Assembly (NCBI GenBank): GCA_002352705.1
Contig: DEIW01000170.1
Coordinates: forward strand, 1 to 6,727
Source of the DNA: Bacteroidales bacterium UBA2764
Lineage (GTDB): Bacteria; Bacteroidota; Bacteroidia; Bacteroidales; Paludibacteraceae
Length of the DNA: 6,727 nucleotides
Reading direction: 5' to 3'
Made by a program: the position numbers and the translations under genes. A model generated the notes under the pieces. That model made no database searches. It was given only the letters and a program-made list of their open reading frames with translations, and had not been told where the DNA came from. Shown one piece after another: positions 1-6,356 of the stretch; the first letter of the stretch is position 1, and each line of letters opens with the position of its first letter.

Positions 1-1496
1 TAGAATTCCGAGGTGAAATGGAAGGTAATATGCTTGTAGTCCTGCTGCGCCATGTTCAGCACATAAGCACTGTCCGCCATGAAGACATCCCTTCCTTCTT
101 TGTCTGTCGCCATATACTGCGCCTTGCGTTTTTTGAACATGTCGAGTTCCGCATCATCGTCAGACTCAATCCAGCAGGCTTTGTACATCTGCAAGGGTTG
201 CCATTTGCATTTCGCCTGGTACTCATGCTCAAGGCGGTATTGGATGACCTCGAACTGGAGTTGTCCCACCGTCCCGATGATTTTCCGTCCGTTAAGTTGG
301 CTGACAAAGAGTTGCGCGACACCTTCGTCCATCAGTTGCGAGATACCCTTGTCGAGTTGTTTCTGCTTCATCGGATCGGCATTGTCAATATACTTGAACA
401 TCTCCGGCGAGAAGGAGGGCAGTCCTTTGAAATGGAGTTTCTCTCCGGCGGTAAGGGTGTCTCCGATCTTGAAGTTACCGGTATCGGGCAGACCTACCAC
501 GTCACCGGCAAAAGCTTCATCGACTGTTTCTTTCTTCTGTGCCATAAAACAGGTAGGCGCAGCAAACCGCATCTGTTGGTCCTTGCGCACGTGATAATAA
601 TAGGTGTTGCGGAGGAACTTACCGGAACAAATCTTGAAGAACGCGATACAAGAGCGGTGGTTCGGGTCCATGTTAGCGTGTATCTTAAAGCAGAAGGCTG
701 TAAACTTATCCTCCATCGGCTCTACGGTGCGCTCCTCTGCGGTAACAGGAAGAGGTGAGGGCGCATTAGCCACCAGGAAATCCAGCAACTCCTGTACTCC
801 GACTGTCTTGTACGCGGAGCCGAAGAACACGGGTGCCAAGTCTCCGCGGAGGTATGCTTCCTTGTCAAACTCCGGGTACACACCATCAATCATCTCGAGG
901 TCTTCCTGCAACTTAGGAGAGAGAGAGGACGGGCGGTTATTGATCGCGAATACGGATTCGAATTTCAGTCCCTGTCCGTTCGCCCACGTAACCGGCGTAC
1001 AATGAATACCTAATTCTTTTTCCGCCTCGTCCATCAGATCGAAGGGATCTTTGCCCTCACGGTCCATTTTATTCATGAAAACCATTACGGGCGTCTTGCG
1101 CATGCGGCATACCTCCATGAGCCGGCGTGTCTGCGTTTCCACACCTTTGGCGGAGTCGATGACGACGATTGCAGAGTCCACGGCAGTGAGTGTACGGAAG
1201 GTGTCTTCCGCGAAGTCCTGGTGTCCCGGGGTATCGAGGATGTTGATGTGATGCCCGGCGTAGTCAAATCCCATGACGGAGGTAGCGACAGAGATACCAC
1301 GTTGTTTCTCAATCTCCATCCAGTCGGAGGTGGCTGTCTTACGGATTTTATTGGACTTGACGGCTCCCGCCACATGAATTGCTCCTCCGTATAGAAGGAG
1401 TTTCTCTGTAAGAGTCGTTTTTCCGGCATCCGGGTGGGATATGATAGCAAAAGTCCGGCGTCTTAATATTTCGTTTTGATCAGAGTTATTTAACAT
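1..1496 (-). CDS. prfC: Peptide chain release factor 3 (RF3), 3' end at window edge
   Basis: RF3 is a cytoplasmic translational GTPase that recycles RF1/RF2 from the ribosome after peptide release. My translation is open for 498 codons. The G domain shows G1 HPDAGKTT (residues 21-28), the QRGIS switch segment (65-69), DTPGH (88-92) and NKMD (142-145); a GSA near 226-228 is a possible G5. Domain II follows from about 255 ([20 protein letters not shown]), and the RF3-specific C-terminal part contains [10 protein letters not shown]. The last readable residues, FHFTSEF, align with the usual RF3 end, and the two remaining bases are TA, so the stop (TAA/TAG) probably falls at the edge. The start at 1496 fits the family N-terminus (short tail, then [17 protein letters not shown]); an in-frame TAA lies at 1518-1520. 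The protein is about 28 residues shorter than E. coli RF3 around residues 175-205. No promoter was recognised in the 114 nt upstream, so read-through from pheT is likely. Confidence 0.96.
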   Translation of the reverse strand, partial: MLNNSDQNEILRRRTFAIISHPDAGKTTLTEKLLLYGGAIHVAGAVKSNKIRKTATSDWMEIEKQRGISVATSVMGFDYAGHHINILDTPGHQDFAEDTFRTLTAVDSAIVVIDSAKGVETQTRRLMEVCRMRKTPVMVFMNKMDREGKDPFDLMDEAEKELGIHCTPVTWANGQGLKFESVFAINNRPSSLSPKLQEDLEMIDGVYPEFDKEAYLRGDLAPVFFGSAYKTVGVQELLDFLVANAPSPLPVTAEERTVEPMEDKFTAFCFKIHANMDPNHRSCIAFFKICSGKFLRNTYYYHVRKDQQMRFAAPTCFMAQKKETVDEAFAGDVVGLPDTGNFKIGDTLTAGEKLHFKGLPSFSPEMFKYIDNADPMKQKQLDKGISQLMDEGVAQLFVSQLNGRKIIGTVGQLQFEVIQYRLEHEYQAKCKWQPLQMYKACWIESDDDAELDMFKKRKAQYMATDKEGRDVFMADSAYVLNMAQQDYKHITFHFTSEF

Positions 1497-1504
1497 TTGG
1501 TCAT
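1490..1504 (-). repeat. Isolated repeat copy carrying the prfC start codon
   Basis: Read on the minus strand this is ATGACCAAATGTTAA, differing at one base from the 15-bp unit ATGACCAAATGGTAA found next to the pheT stop. The prfC ATG (1496-1494) is the internal ATG of this unit. The first ATG opens a different frame (ATG ACC AAA TGT TAA), so it forms a five-codon micro-ORF overlapping the prfC start. Confidence 0.7.
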
Positions 1505-1513
1505 TTCTTATTT

Positions 1514-1545
1514 CGGCTTACAGCCTCAAACGATCGGCGAAGCCG
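1514..1545. other. Small inverted-repeat region between pheT and prfC
   Basis: CGGCTT (1514-1519) can pair with AAGCCG (1540-1545) across a 20-nt loop. Alternatively two small hairpins can form: GGCT-tac-AGCC (1515-1525) and CGGC-gaa-GCCG (1535-1545). The two arrangements exclude each other. No run of T follows on the minus strand, so this is not a classical intrinsic terminator. A role is unproven. Confidence 0.4.
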
Positions 1546-1553
1546 TTGCCCAT

Positions 1554-1610
1554 TTACCATTTATTTGGTCATTAATTCATTTACCATTTGGTCATTTACC
1601 ATTTAGTCAT
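1554..1610 (-). repeat. ATG/TAA-rich short tandem repeat after pheT
   Basis: Directly after the pheT TAA the minus strand reads ATGACTAAATGGTAA (1610-1596), ATGACCAAATGGTAA (1595-1581), ATGAATTA (1580-1573), ATGACCAAATAA (1572-1561) and ATGGTAA (1560-1554). The first two 15-bp units are in the pheT frame and each spells Met-Thr-Lys-Trp-stop with stop and next ATG abutting. It is either a slippage-type intergenic repeat or a chain of re-initiation micro-ORFs; the sequence does not decide. Confidence 0.8.
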
Positions 1611-4082
1611 TTAGCGCAACGTAGCCCCAAACTTTTCTTCAAAGGTCTTTTTGAGGCGGTTCATGATATTTTCAATCTGTGTATCTTTGAGTGTGTTCTC
1701 TGCGTCCTGAAGGATGAAGGAGAGGGCATAGGATTTCTTGCCTTCCTCAAGGTTCTTCCCTTCATATACATCGAAGAGATAAACATTCTTGAGCAGTTTC
1801 TTCTCCGTACAGAAAGCCTCGCGTGCGAGGTCCGCAAATTCAACGGACTTATCCACGAGGAGCGCAAAGTCACGTTTGACCTCCGGATATTTAGGCAGGT
1901 CAACAATTAACGGTTTGTATTGTTTGTTTTGTTTGATGAGCTGGTTCCAGTCGAGATCAGCGTAGTATACCTCCTGGTCAATGTCAAAGATTTTCAGCTG
2001 CTTACGGTCCACGATACCTATATATCCGAGCGCTTTACCGTTGGCGGCTTTGAGCACCAAGCCATCGGAGAACAACTCATTCTGAAGCCGTTCCATTGTC
2101 GTCTTAGAGAGGTCAATACCTAAGCGCACAAGAATATTGTTGACATAAGCGTGAAGCTGGTAGAACGAAGTTTTTTCCTCTTTTCTGACCCAACTCTGAG
2201 CCGTTTTGTTTCCTGTAATCCATAATCCCAAGTGCGGTTCCTCGGAATACTCGATAAGGGAGTTCTCAGGGTTATGCTCACGCGCCGCCGGGTTGGCTTT
2301 ATAGTGGTAGCAGTTACCGAATTCGTAGAACTTGAGGTCGCTATTCTTACGGTTGGCGTTTCTGGCGATAGACTCGAGTCCTCCGAAGAGTAGTGTCTGG
2401 CGCATAACCCCCAGGTCCTGACTGAGCGGATTCATGATCTTGACGCAAGTGTCAAGCGTGAGTTGAGTCAGCGGCTCGTAGTAGCTCACTTTGGTAAGCG
2501 AGTTATTGAGAATTTCGTTGAAGCCCTGTGCCGTGAGTTGTTCCGCTATTTTCCGGCGCAGTTTCTCGGGGTCGGGTTTGATGCCATAGGCGAGACTGGT
2601 ATTGAGTTTCTCGGGGAACTCCACATTATCATAGCCGTAAATACGGAGAATATCTTCGACCACATCACACTCGCGCTGTACATCCACGCGGTAACGCGGC
2701 ACAGCGAGTTGCCAAGAGTCGCCATGCTTGGCGACAATCTCTATTTCCAAGGCACGGAGAATGGTCTCAATGGTATCTTCTCCGATGGCTTTTCCGATGA
2801 GGCTGTTGACGCGGCTTATCTCTATCGTTACGGGGAAGGGTGCCCATTCGGTCTTTCCGTTATCGGTAATGTCCATGGCTATCTGTCCTCCGGCTACTTC
2901 TTGTATCAGGAGTGCAGCGCGTTTGAGGACATAGAGAGTGTTATTGGGATCACACCCGCGCTCATATCGGAAAGAAGCGTCCGTCTGAAGCTGGTGACGC
3001 CGGCTGGTCTTACGGATGGTGACAGGATCGAAATAGGCAGACTCGAGGAACACATTCTTCGTGTTTTCCGTCACGCCGCTCTCCAAGCCACCAAAGACTC
3101 CGGCAATACACATTGCCTCTTCGGCATTAGCAATCATCAAGTCGCGTTCGTTCATCTCCCTCTCGACACCATCAAGGGTGACGAATTTCTCTCCCTGTTT
3201 GGCATAGCGAACGTGTATCTCGTTGCCTTTAATCTTGTCGGCATCGAAGGCGTGGAGGGCTTGTCCGCACTCGTGCAGGACGAAGTTCGTGACATCCACC
3301 ACATTATTAATAGGTCTGAGTCCGATAGAGAGCAAGCTGTTCTTGAGCCATTCGGGCGACTCTTTGATTTCAATGCCTTTGATGCTCACTCCGGAATAAC
3401 GCGGAGCCGCTTCGGGTGCATCCACATTTACCTTGATCTCCAAGTCATGATTATCGATCTTAAAGGCCTCGACAGATGGTTTTGTAAGGGCGATGTTCTG
3501 TCCGTGCGCTTTGTAATACGCGTAGAGATCGCGTGCTACGCCATAGTGCGAAGCCGCGTCTGAACGGTTCGGCGTAATATCCACCTCAATGATGGTATCA
3601 TTTTCTATGTGGTAGTAATCCGCGGCTTTCATTCCCACCGGCGTGTCTTGCGGCAGGACGATGATTCCCGCATGGTCGGTACCGACTCCTATCTCATCCT
3701 CCGCGCAAATCATTCCGAATGAATCCTCTCCGCGCAGTTTGCCTTTCTTGATAGTGAAAGACTGGTCTCCGTCATAAAGCACGGTACCGATAGTAGCCAC
3801 GATGACTTTTTGCCCCGCCGCCACATTCGGAGCTCCGCAAACGATAGGCAGAGGTTCTCCTTCTCCAATATTCACTTTGGTGATGTGGAGGTGGTCCGAG
3901 TTAGGGTGGGGTTCGCATGTAAGCACTTCACCCACCACGAGTCCTTTCAGTCCTCCTTTGATTGTTTCAACGGTCTCGACGGTACCCACCTCCAGACCGA
4001 TAGATGTCAGAATTTTAGCTACCGTCTCTGCATCGTCCTGCAGAGCGATGTAGCGTTTTAACCATTTGTACGAAATATTCAT
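1611..4082 (-). CDS. pheT: Phenylalanyl-tRNA synthetase beta subunit
   Basis: This is the beta subunit of the cytoplasmic (alpha-beta)2 class II enzyme that charges tRNA-Phe; beta carries tRNA-binding and editing modules. At 823 aa it is full length for the bacterial family. Domains in order: N-terminal MNISYKWLKRYI; EMAP-like tRNA-binding domain (about 42-155, with HPNSDHLHITKVNIG and VCGAPNV); B3/B4 editing region (about 215-390, with GQALHAFD, TLDG, IAGVFGG, and TDASFRYERGCDP at 367-379); B5 (about 410-487, acidic residues D467, D473, E476 and D477 before IYGY); synthetase-like core (about 490-720); and a ferredoxin-fold anticodon-binding domain (about 728-823, starting LPKYPEVKRDFALLVDK). 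The start gives the standard family N-terminus. Its ATG is one base past the stop of the upstream membrane gene (TAATATG), which suggests translational coupling. pheS is not adjacent, so alpha must be encoded elsewhere. Confidence 0.98.
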   Translation of the reverse strand: MNISYKWLKRYIALQDDAETVAKILTSIGLEVGTVETVETIKGGLKGLVVGEVLTCEPHPNSDHLHITKVNIGEGEPLPIVCGAPNVAAGQKVIVATIGTVLYDGDQSFTIKKGKLRGEDSFGMICAEDEIGVGTDHAGIIVLPQDTPVGMKAADYYHIENDTIIEVDITPNRSDAASHYGVARDLYAYYKAHGQNIALTKPSVEAFKIDNHDLEIKVNVDAPEAAPRYSGVSIKGIEIKESPEWLKNSLLSIGLRPINNVVDVTNFVLHECGQALHAFDADKIKGNEIHVRYAKQGEKFVTLDGVEREMNERDLMIANAEEAMCIAGVFGGLESGVTENTKNVFLESAYFDPVTIRKTSRRHQLQTDASFRYERGCDPNNTLYVLKRAALLIQEVAGGQIAMDITDNGKTEWAPFPVTIEISRVNSLIGKAIGEDTIETILRALEIEIVAKHGDSWQLAVPRYRVDVQRECDVVEDILRIYGYDNVEFPEKLNTSLAYGIKPDPEKLRRKIAEQLTAQGFNEILNNSLTKVSYYEPLTQLTLDTCVKIMNPLSQDLGVMRQTLLFGGLESIARNANRKNSDLKFYEFGNCYHYKANPAAREHNPENSLIEYSEEPHLGLWITGNKTAQSWVRKEEKTSFYQLHAYVNNILVRLGIDLSKTTMERLQNELFSDGLVLKAANGKALGYIGIVDRKQLKIFDIDQEVYYADLDWNQLIKQNKQYKPLIVDLPKYPEVKRDFALLVDKSVEFADLAREAFCTEKKLLKNVYLFDVYEGKNLEEGKKSYALSFILQDAENTLKDTQIENIMNRLKKTFEEKFGATLR

Positions 4083-4083
4083 A

Positions 4084-4602
4084 TTATCTTATAGTTTTTA
4101 TATACCAATTATGTATCTTTGTCAGCGCAACGATATATAGCGCAATGAGTATAACGGCAATGAGGAGAAAAATCCAATTGACGGGTTCTCCGAAAACCAT
4201 TCCCGCGGTGTCCCCTACAAATCCAAACCATTCCGTGACGCCGAAATTGAGGTGGTTCTCGAAGAAATGGAAGTACCTGGCGTTCGCCACCTCTATAAAA
4301 ATGACGACGGAGTACAGGAGTCCGAAATAGCAGGAGGCTGTTTTCGCCGCTATTCTGTTTATTCCGTTTCCGCACAGAAGGGCAACCACCGGCAGTATAA
4401 GACAAGGCAGCGCGGCTATGTAAGAGCCGATGAGATTGTCAAACTTCACACCGATAAGCATCGCTTTGGCTGCCCGTGACCATTCGATACCTTCCATAGG
4501 AAGGTTACTGAAGAGTAATACTCCCCGGCAAAGCGTCATCATCAGCAGTCCCAAGACATGCACGGCTAACAAATATTCTATGGCTTTAAGGGTTCTGTCC
4601 AT
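4084..4602 (-). CDS. Four-TM protein matching the N-terminal membrane half of LTA-synthase-like enzymes
   Basis: This 172-aa inner-membrane protein has hydrophobic segments at about 8-31, 55-77, 88-108 and 143-161 and ends in a short basic tail (IHNWYIKTIR). The pattern, with KAMLIGVKFDNLIGSYIAALP after TM1, FFENHLNFGVTEWFGF between TM3 and TM4, and AGMVFGEP before TM4, resembles what I know of the N-terminal region of Bacteroidota LtaS/MdoB-type sulfatase-fold proteins, where these helices normally precede a fifth helix and the periplasmic catalytic domain in one chain. Here no catalytic domain follows; it lies in the preceding gene. The ATG at 4602 overlaps the end of that gene by 25 nt in another frame, and the stop is one base before pheT. 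It probably partners with the 4578-5999 product to rebuild a five-TM enzyme; a decayed remnant is the alternative, although the reading frame is intact. The family assignment comes from memory of the family, without alignment. Confidence 0.8.
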   Translation of the reverse strand: MDRTLKAIEYLLAVHVLGLLMMTLCRGVLLFSNLPMEGIEWSRAAKAMLIGVKFDNLIGSYIAALPCLILPVVALLCGNGINRIAAKTASCYFGLLYSVVIFIEVANARYFHFFENHLNFGVTEWFGFVGDTAGMVFGEPVNWIFLLIAVILIALYIVALTKIHNWYIKTIR

Positions 4603-5999
4603 TTGTTGGTAATCGAGAGCAGGTTCACCCGCTCCATATTCAATCCATATTCCCGCATTTGTGCGGCTATTTGGGGTTCGTCGTCAATGATGTTTGTCCC
4701 GTCTCCGATTCGATACAGGCATTCCCGTTGCGACTGGATGCTATGACAGAAGAAATATACTCCGTCGGAGACGCCGAGATGTTCATTGCTTACGAAGAAG
4801 GCATAGCGACGCCGGCAGTTGAGAAAATCAATACCGAGGGAGTTATTGGTGTACGGAATACCCAAGAGCCCCAGCACCGTAGGCCAAATATCTATCTGTG
4901 AGACAGGCGAAGAGATGACTTGCGGCTCCAAGTCCGGGGAAAGGAAGAAAACAGGAATCCTATTCCCGTCCAGCCCCATCTCGTAGGGCGATTTCATCGG
5001 TGCTCCATGGTCCGCCACCAGAATGAAAAGGGTGTTTTTGCCCCACGACGTCCGCTGCGCCGCTTCTACGAATTGACGTACAGCGTCATCGGCATAAGCG
5101 ATGATCCGCTCCTCGTCCGTCTCTCCCCGTGAACGGTAAGCGTCCGGAACAATATACGGAGTATGATTGCTGACCGTGAGGAAAGAAGCAAAGAAAGGCG
5201 TTTGTGTCTTAGCGTATTCCGTGAGTTTGTCCAGTCCCCATTCAAACATATACCCGTCGGACACGCCGAAATTATTGACCCGTTTGTCCGCGGGGTAGTC
5301 GTATTGGGAATAGATGGTAGTAATGGCATTATCCCGCCAGAAGGCATTCATGTTATCGTACTGCGGGTTTCCGGTGACAAACACCATGTTTTTATATCCG
5401 GCTTTCATCAGATAATACGGCAGTCCGGTAAATCCGGGTGCGTTCATTCCGATAGCCGTTTTCGCGAAATTAGGCACGTATCCGTAATGCACGCCGACGA
5501 TGCCGTTGTTGGTATGAATGCCGGTAGAGAAGGCGTTCGAGCAGTAGATACTTTTTTCGCGCAGGCTGCGCAAATAGGGTGTCAGCCATTGCCCTCCGGC
5601 ACTTTTCCTCTCCAGATTAGCCGATGTCATGGATTCCATGAAAACCAGCACGATATTCGGTTTTCCGTACAGGCGCGCGTGAACAGAGTCTTGGCGCAGC
5701 AAGGGGTTCAAGCTGTCGGAAGGAACAAAATCCAGCTCCCGCCGGACATATGCGAGCGCCGCCTTTTCGTCCACTGCGGCGATTTCCGCAGGGATGTCCT
5801 TGTTGCTGCTCTCGGCTGATTTGATGATATTAAAGACGGGGTTTATTCCGAGCCTGTTATAGAAAGGGTCCTCGCAGAAATAGGCAAAACTGACGTGCAG
5901 GGGGTACCGCTGGAAACTGCCGCGCATTCCGCAGAACACTGCACCCCATAACAGCACGCAGCAAAGCGCGCATCCCATATAATTTTGCCATTTTTTCAT
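4578..5999 (-). CDS. LTA-synthase-like sulfatase-fold phosphotransferase, catalytic half with one TM
   Basis: This is an alkaline-phosphatase-superfamily enzyme of the LtaS/MdoB type, 473 aa from this start. One TM (about 8-25) is followed by GMRGSFQRYPLHVSFAYF, the stretch that follows TM5 in full-length relatives, then the periplasmic domain. Likely metal and catalytic residues: E122 in NIVLVFMES, nucleophile T163 in GIHTNNGI, H279 in TVSNHTPY, and D330/H331 in LVADHG. The active site therefore looks intact. Relatives move phosphoglycerol or phosphoethanolamine from phospholipids onto envelope glycans; the substrate here is unknown, and Bacteroidota make no classical lipoteichoic acid. TM1-4 are missing from this chain and appear in the next gene downstream. 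An ATG at 6011 extends the frame by four codons but overlaps the -7 box, so 5999 is preferred; 5978 (MGCALCC) is also possible. Being first in the block, it is transcribed from the promoter at 6009-6039. Confidence 0.93.
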   Translation of the reverse strand: MKKWQNYMGCALCCVLLWGAVFCGMRGSFQRYPLHVSFAYFCEDPFYNRLGINPVFNIIKSAESSNKDIPAEIAAVDEKAALAYVRRELDFVPSDSLNPLLRQDSVHARLYGKPNIVLVFMESMTSANLERKSAGGQWLTPYLRSLREKSIYCSNAFSTGIHTNNGIVGVHYGYVPNFAKTAIGMNAPGFTGLPYYLMKAGYKNMVFVTGNPQYDNMNAFWRDNAITTIYSQYDYPADKRVNNFGVSDGYMFEWGLDKLTEYAKTQTPFFASFLTVSNHTPYIVPDAYRSRGETDEERIIAYADDAVRQFVEAAQRTSWGKNTLFILVADHGAPMKSPYEMGLDGNRIPVFFLSPDLEPQVISSPVSQIDIWPTVLGLLGIPYTNNSLGIDFLNCRRRYAFFVSNEHLGVSDGVYFFCHSIQSQRECLYRIGDGTNIIDDEPQIAAQMREYGLNMERVNLLSITNKWTEPLKP

Positions 6000-6008
6000 T
6001 TCCGAGTG

Positions 6009-6039
6009 CAAAGGTACAACTTTTTTTCCATATATGCAA
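6009..6039 (-). promoter_or_regulatory. Bacteroidota-type promoter for the minus-strand block
   Basis: The minus strand carries TTG (6039-6037), a 20-nt spacer, and TACCTTTG (6016-6009), matching the Bacteroidota -33/-7 consensus TTTG...TAnnTTTG. The expected transcription start is near 6002-6006, only a few bases before the ATG at 5999. A GCGCGC run lies just upstream of the TTG. Confidence 0.8.
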
Positions 6040-6119
6040 GCGCGCGCGCATTTTTCCTATAATTTAGTCATATCGGGCAGGAGAAAGTGTTTGTTTTTTG
6101 CAAAACATATGATAAAAAG

Positions 6120-6144
6120 TGTATATATAAATAGTATATATACA
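6120..6144. repeat. AT-rich perfect inverted repeat, 10-bp arms
   Basis: TGTATATATA (6120-6129) and TATATATACA (6135-6144) are perfect reverse complements around the 5-nt spacer AATAG. It lies upstream of both divergent promoters, so it would not terminate either flanking gene. It could be a protein-binding site, a cruciform-prone element, or part of an unseen small transcript. Confidence 0.75.
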
Positions 6145-6147
6145 GGA

Positions 6148-6167
6148 AAAGTGCATTAATGCACTTT
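6148..6167. repeat. Perfect 20-bp palindrome
   Basis: AAAGTGCATTAATGCACTTT reads identically on both strands, with no spacer and no mismatch. It begins three bases after the AT-rich inverted repeat. The symmetry suits a dimeric DNA-binding regulator; I cannot name one. A hairpin would be possible only with a few central bases unpaired. Confidence 0.8.
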
Positions 6168-6177
6168 GCGGAGGTTT

Positions 6178-6221
6178 ATCCTACGGTAATCCTTCGGTAG
6201 TCATTTGGTAATCCTTCGGTT
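6178..6221. repeat. Four tandem 11-bp units
   Basis: The units are ATCCTACGGTA, ATCCTTCGGTA, GTCATTTGGTA and ATCCTTCGGTT. Units 2 and 4 differ only at the last base and unit 1 at one base from unit 2; unit 3 is divergent but keeps the GGTA end. An 11-bp period puts equivalent bases on roughly the same face of the helix, as in regulator-binding arrays, but slippage would give the same picture. Confidence 0.7.
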
Positions 6222-6312
6222 TACCATGCAGGCGCCCTATGCAAACACTATGCCCGGGTAGCGGGGGACAGCAACGGGGTCAGTAAAAAAAATCGAAAAA
6301 TCCCGTGCGCGC

Positions 6313-6343
6313 TTGCGTATATCATTTTTTTTTTGTACCTTTG
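6313..6343 (+). promoter_or_regulatory. Bacteroidota-type promoter for the secreted-protein gene
   Basis: TTG (6313-6315), a 20-nt spacer rich in T, then TACCTTTG (6336-6343) match the Bacteroidota consensus. The predicted start near 6347-6350 gives a leader of about 100 nt that contains two upstream copies of the gene's own start region. Confidence 0.8.
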
Positions 6344-6356
6344 CAGCGTTTTTTAG

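Noticed and set aside
18..758. 246-codon plus-strand open frame antisense to prfC
   Set aside because: The minus strand here reads as a clean RF3; the plus-strand product has no family signature.
1514..1545. Intrinsic terminator between pheT and prfC
   Set aside because: The stems are short and no T-run follows on the minus strand.
2463..3563. 366-codon plus-strand open frame antisense to pheT
   Set aside because: It lies wholly within the strongly supported pheT gene on the other strand and shows no recognisable motif; it is a codon-composition shadow.
5163..5819. 218-codon plus-strand open frame antisense to the sulfatase gene
   Set aside because: It overlaps the catalytic motifs of the minus-strand enzyme and has no motif of its own.
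6000..6011. ATG at 6011 as the start of the sulfatase-like protein
   Set aside because: It sits within the predicted -7 promoter box and adds only four residues (MHSE) before the lysine-rich start at 5999.
6200..6227. Copy of the pheT-prfC repeat family in the divergent intergenic region
   Set aside because: Only short strings (CATTTGGT and TTACCAT) are shared, too little to claim homology.
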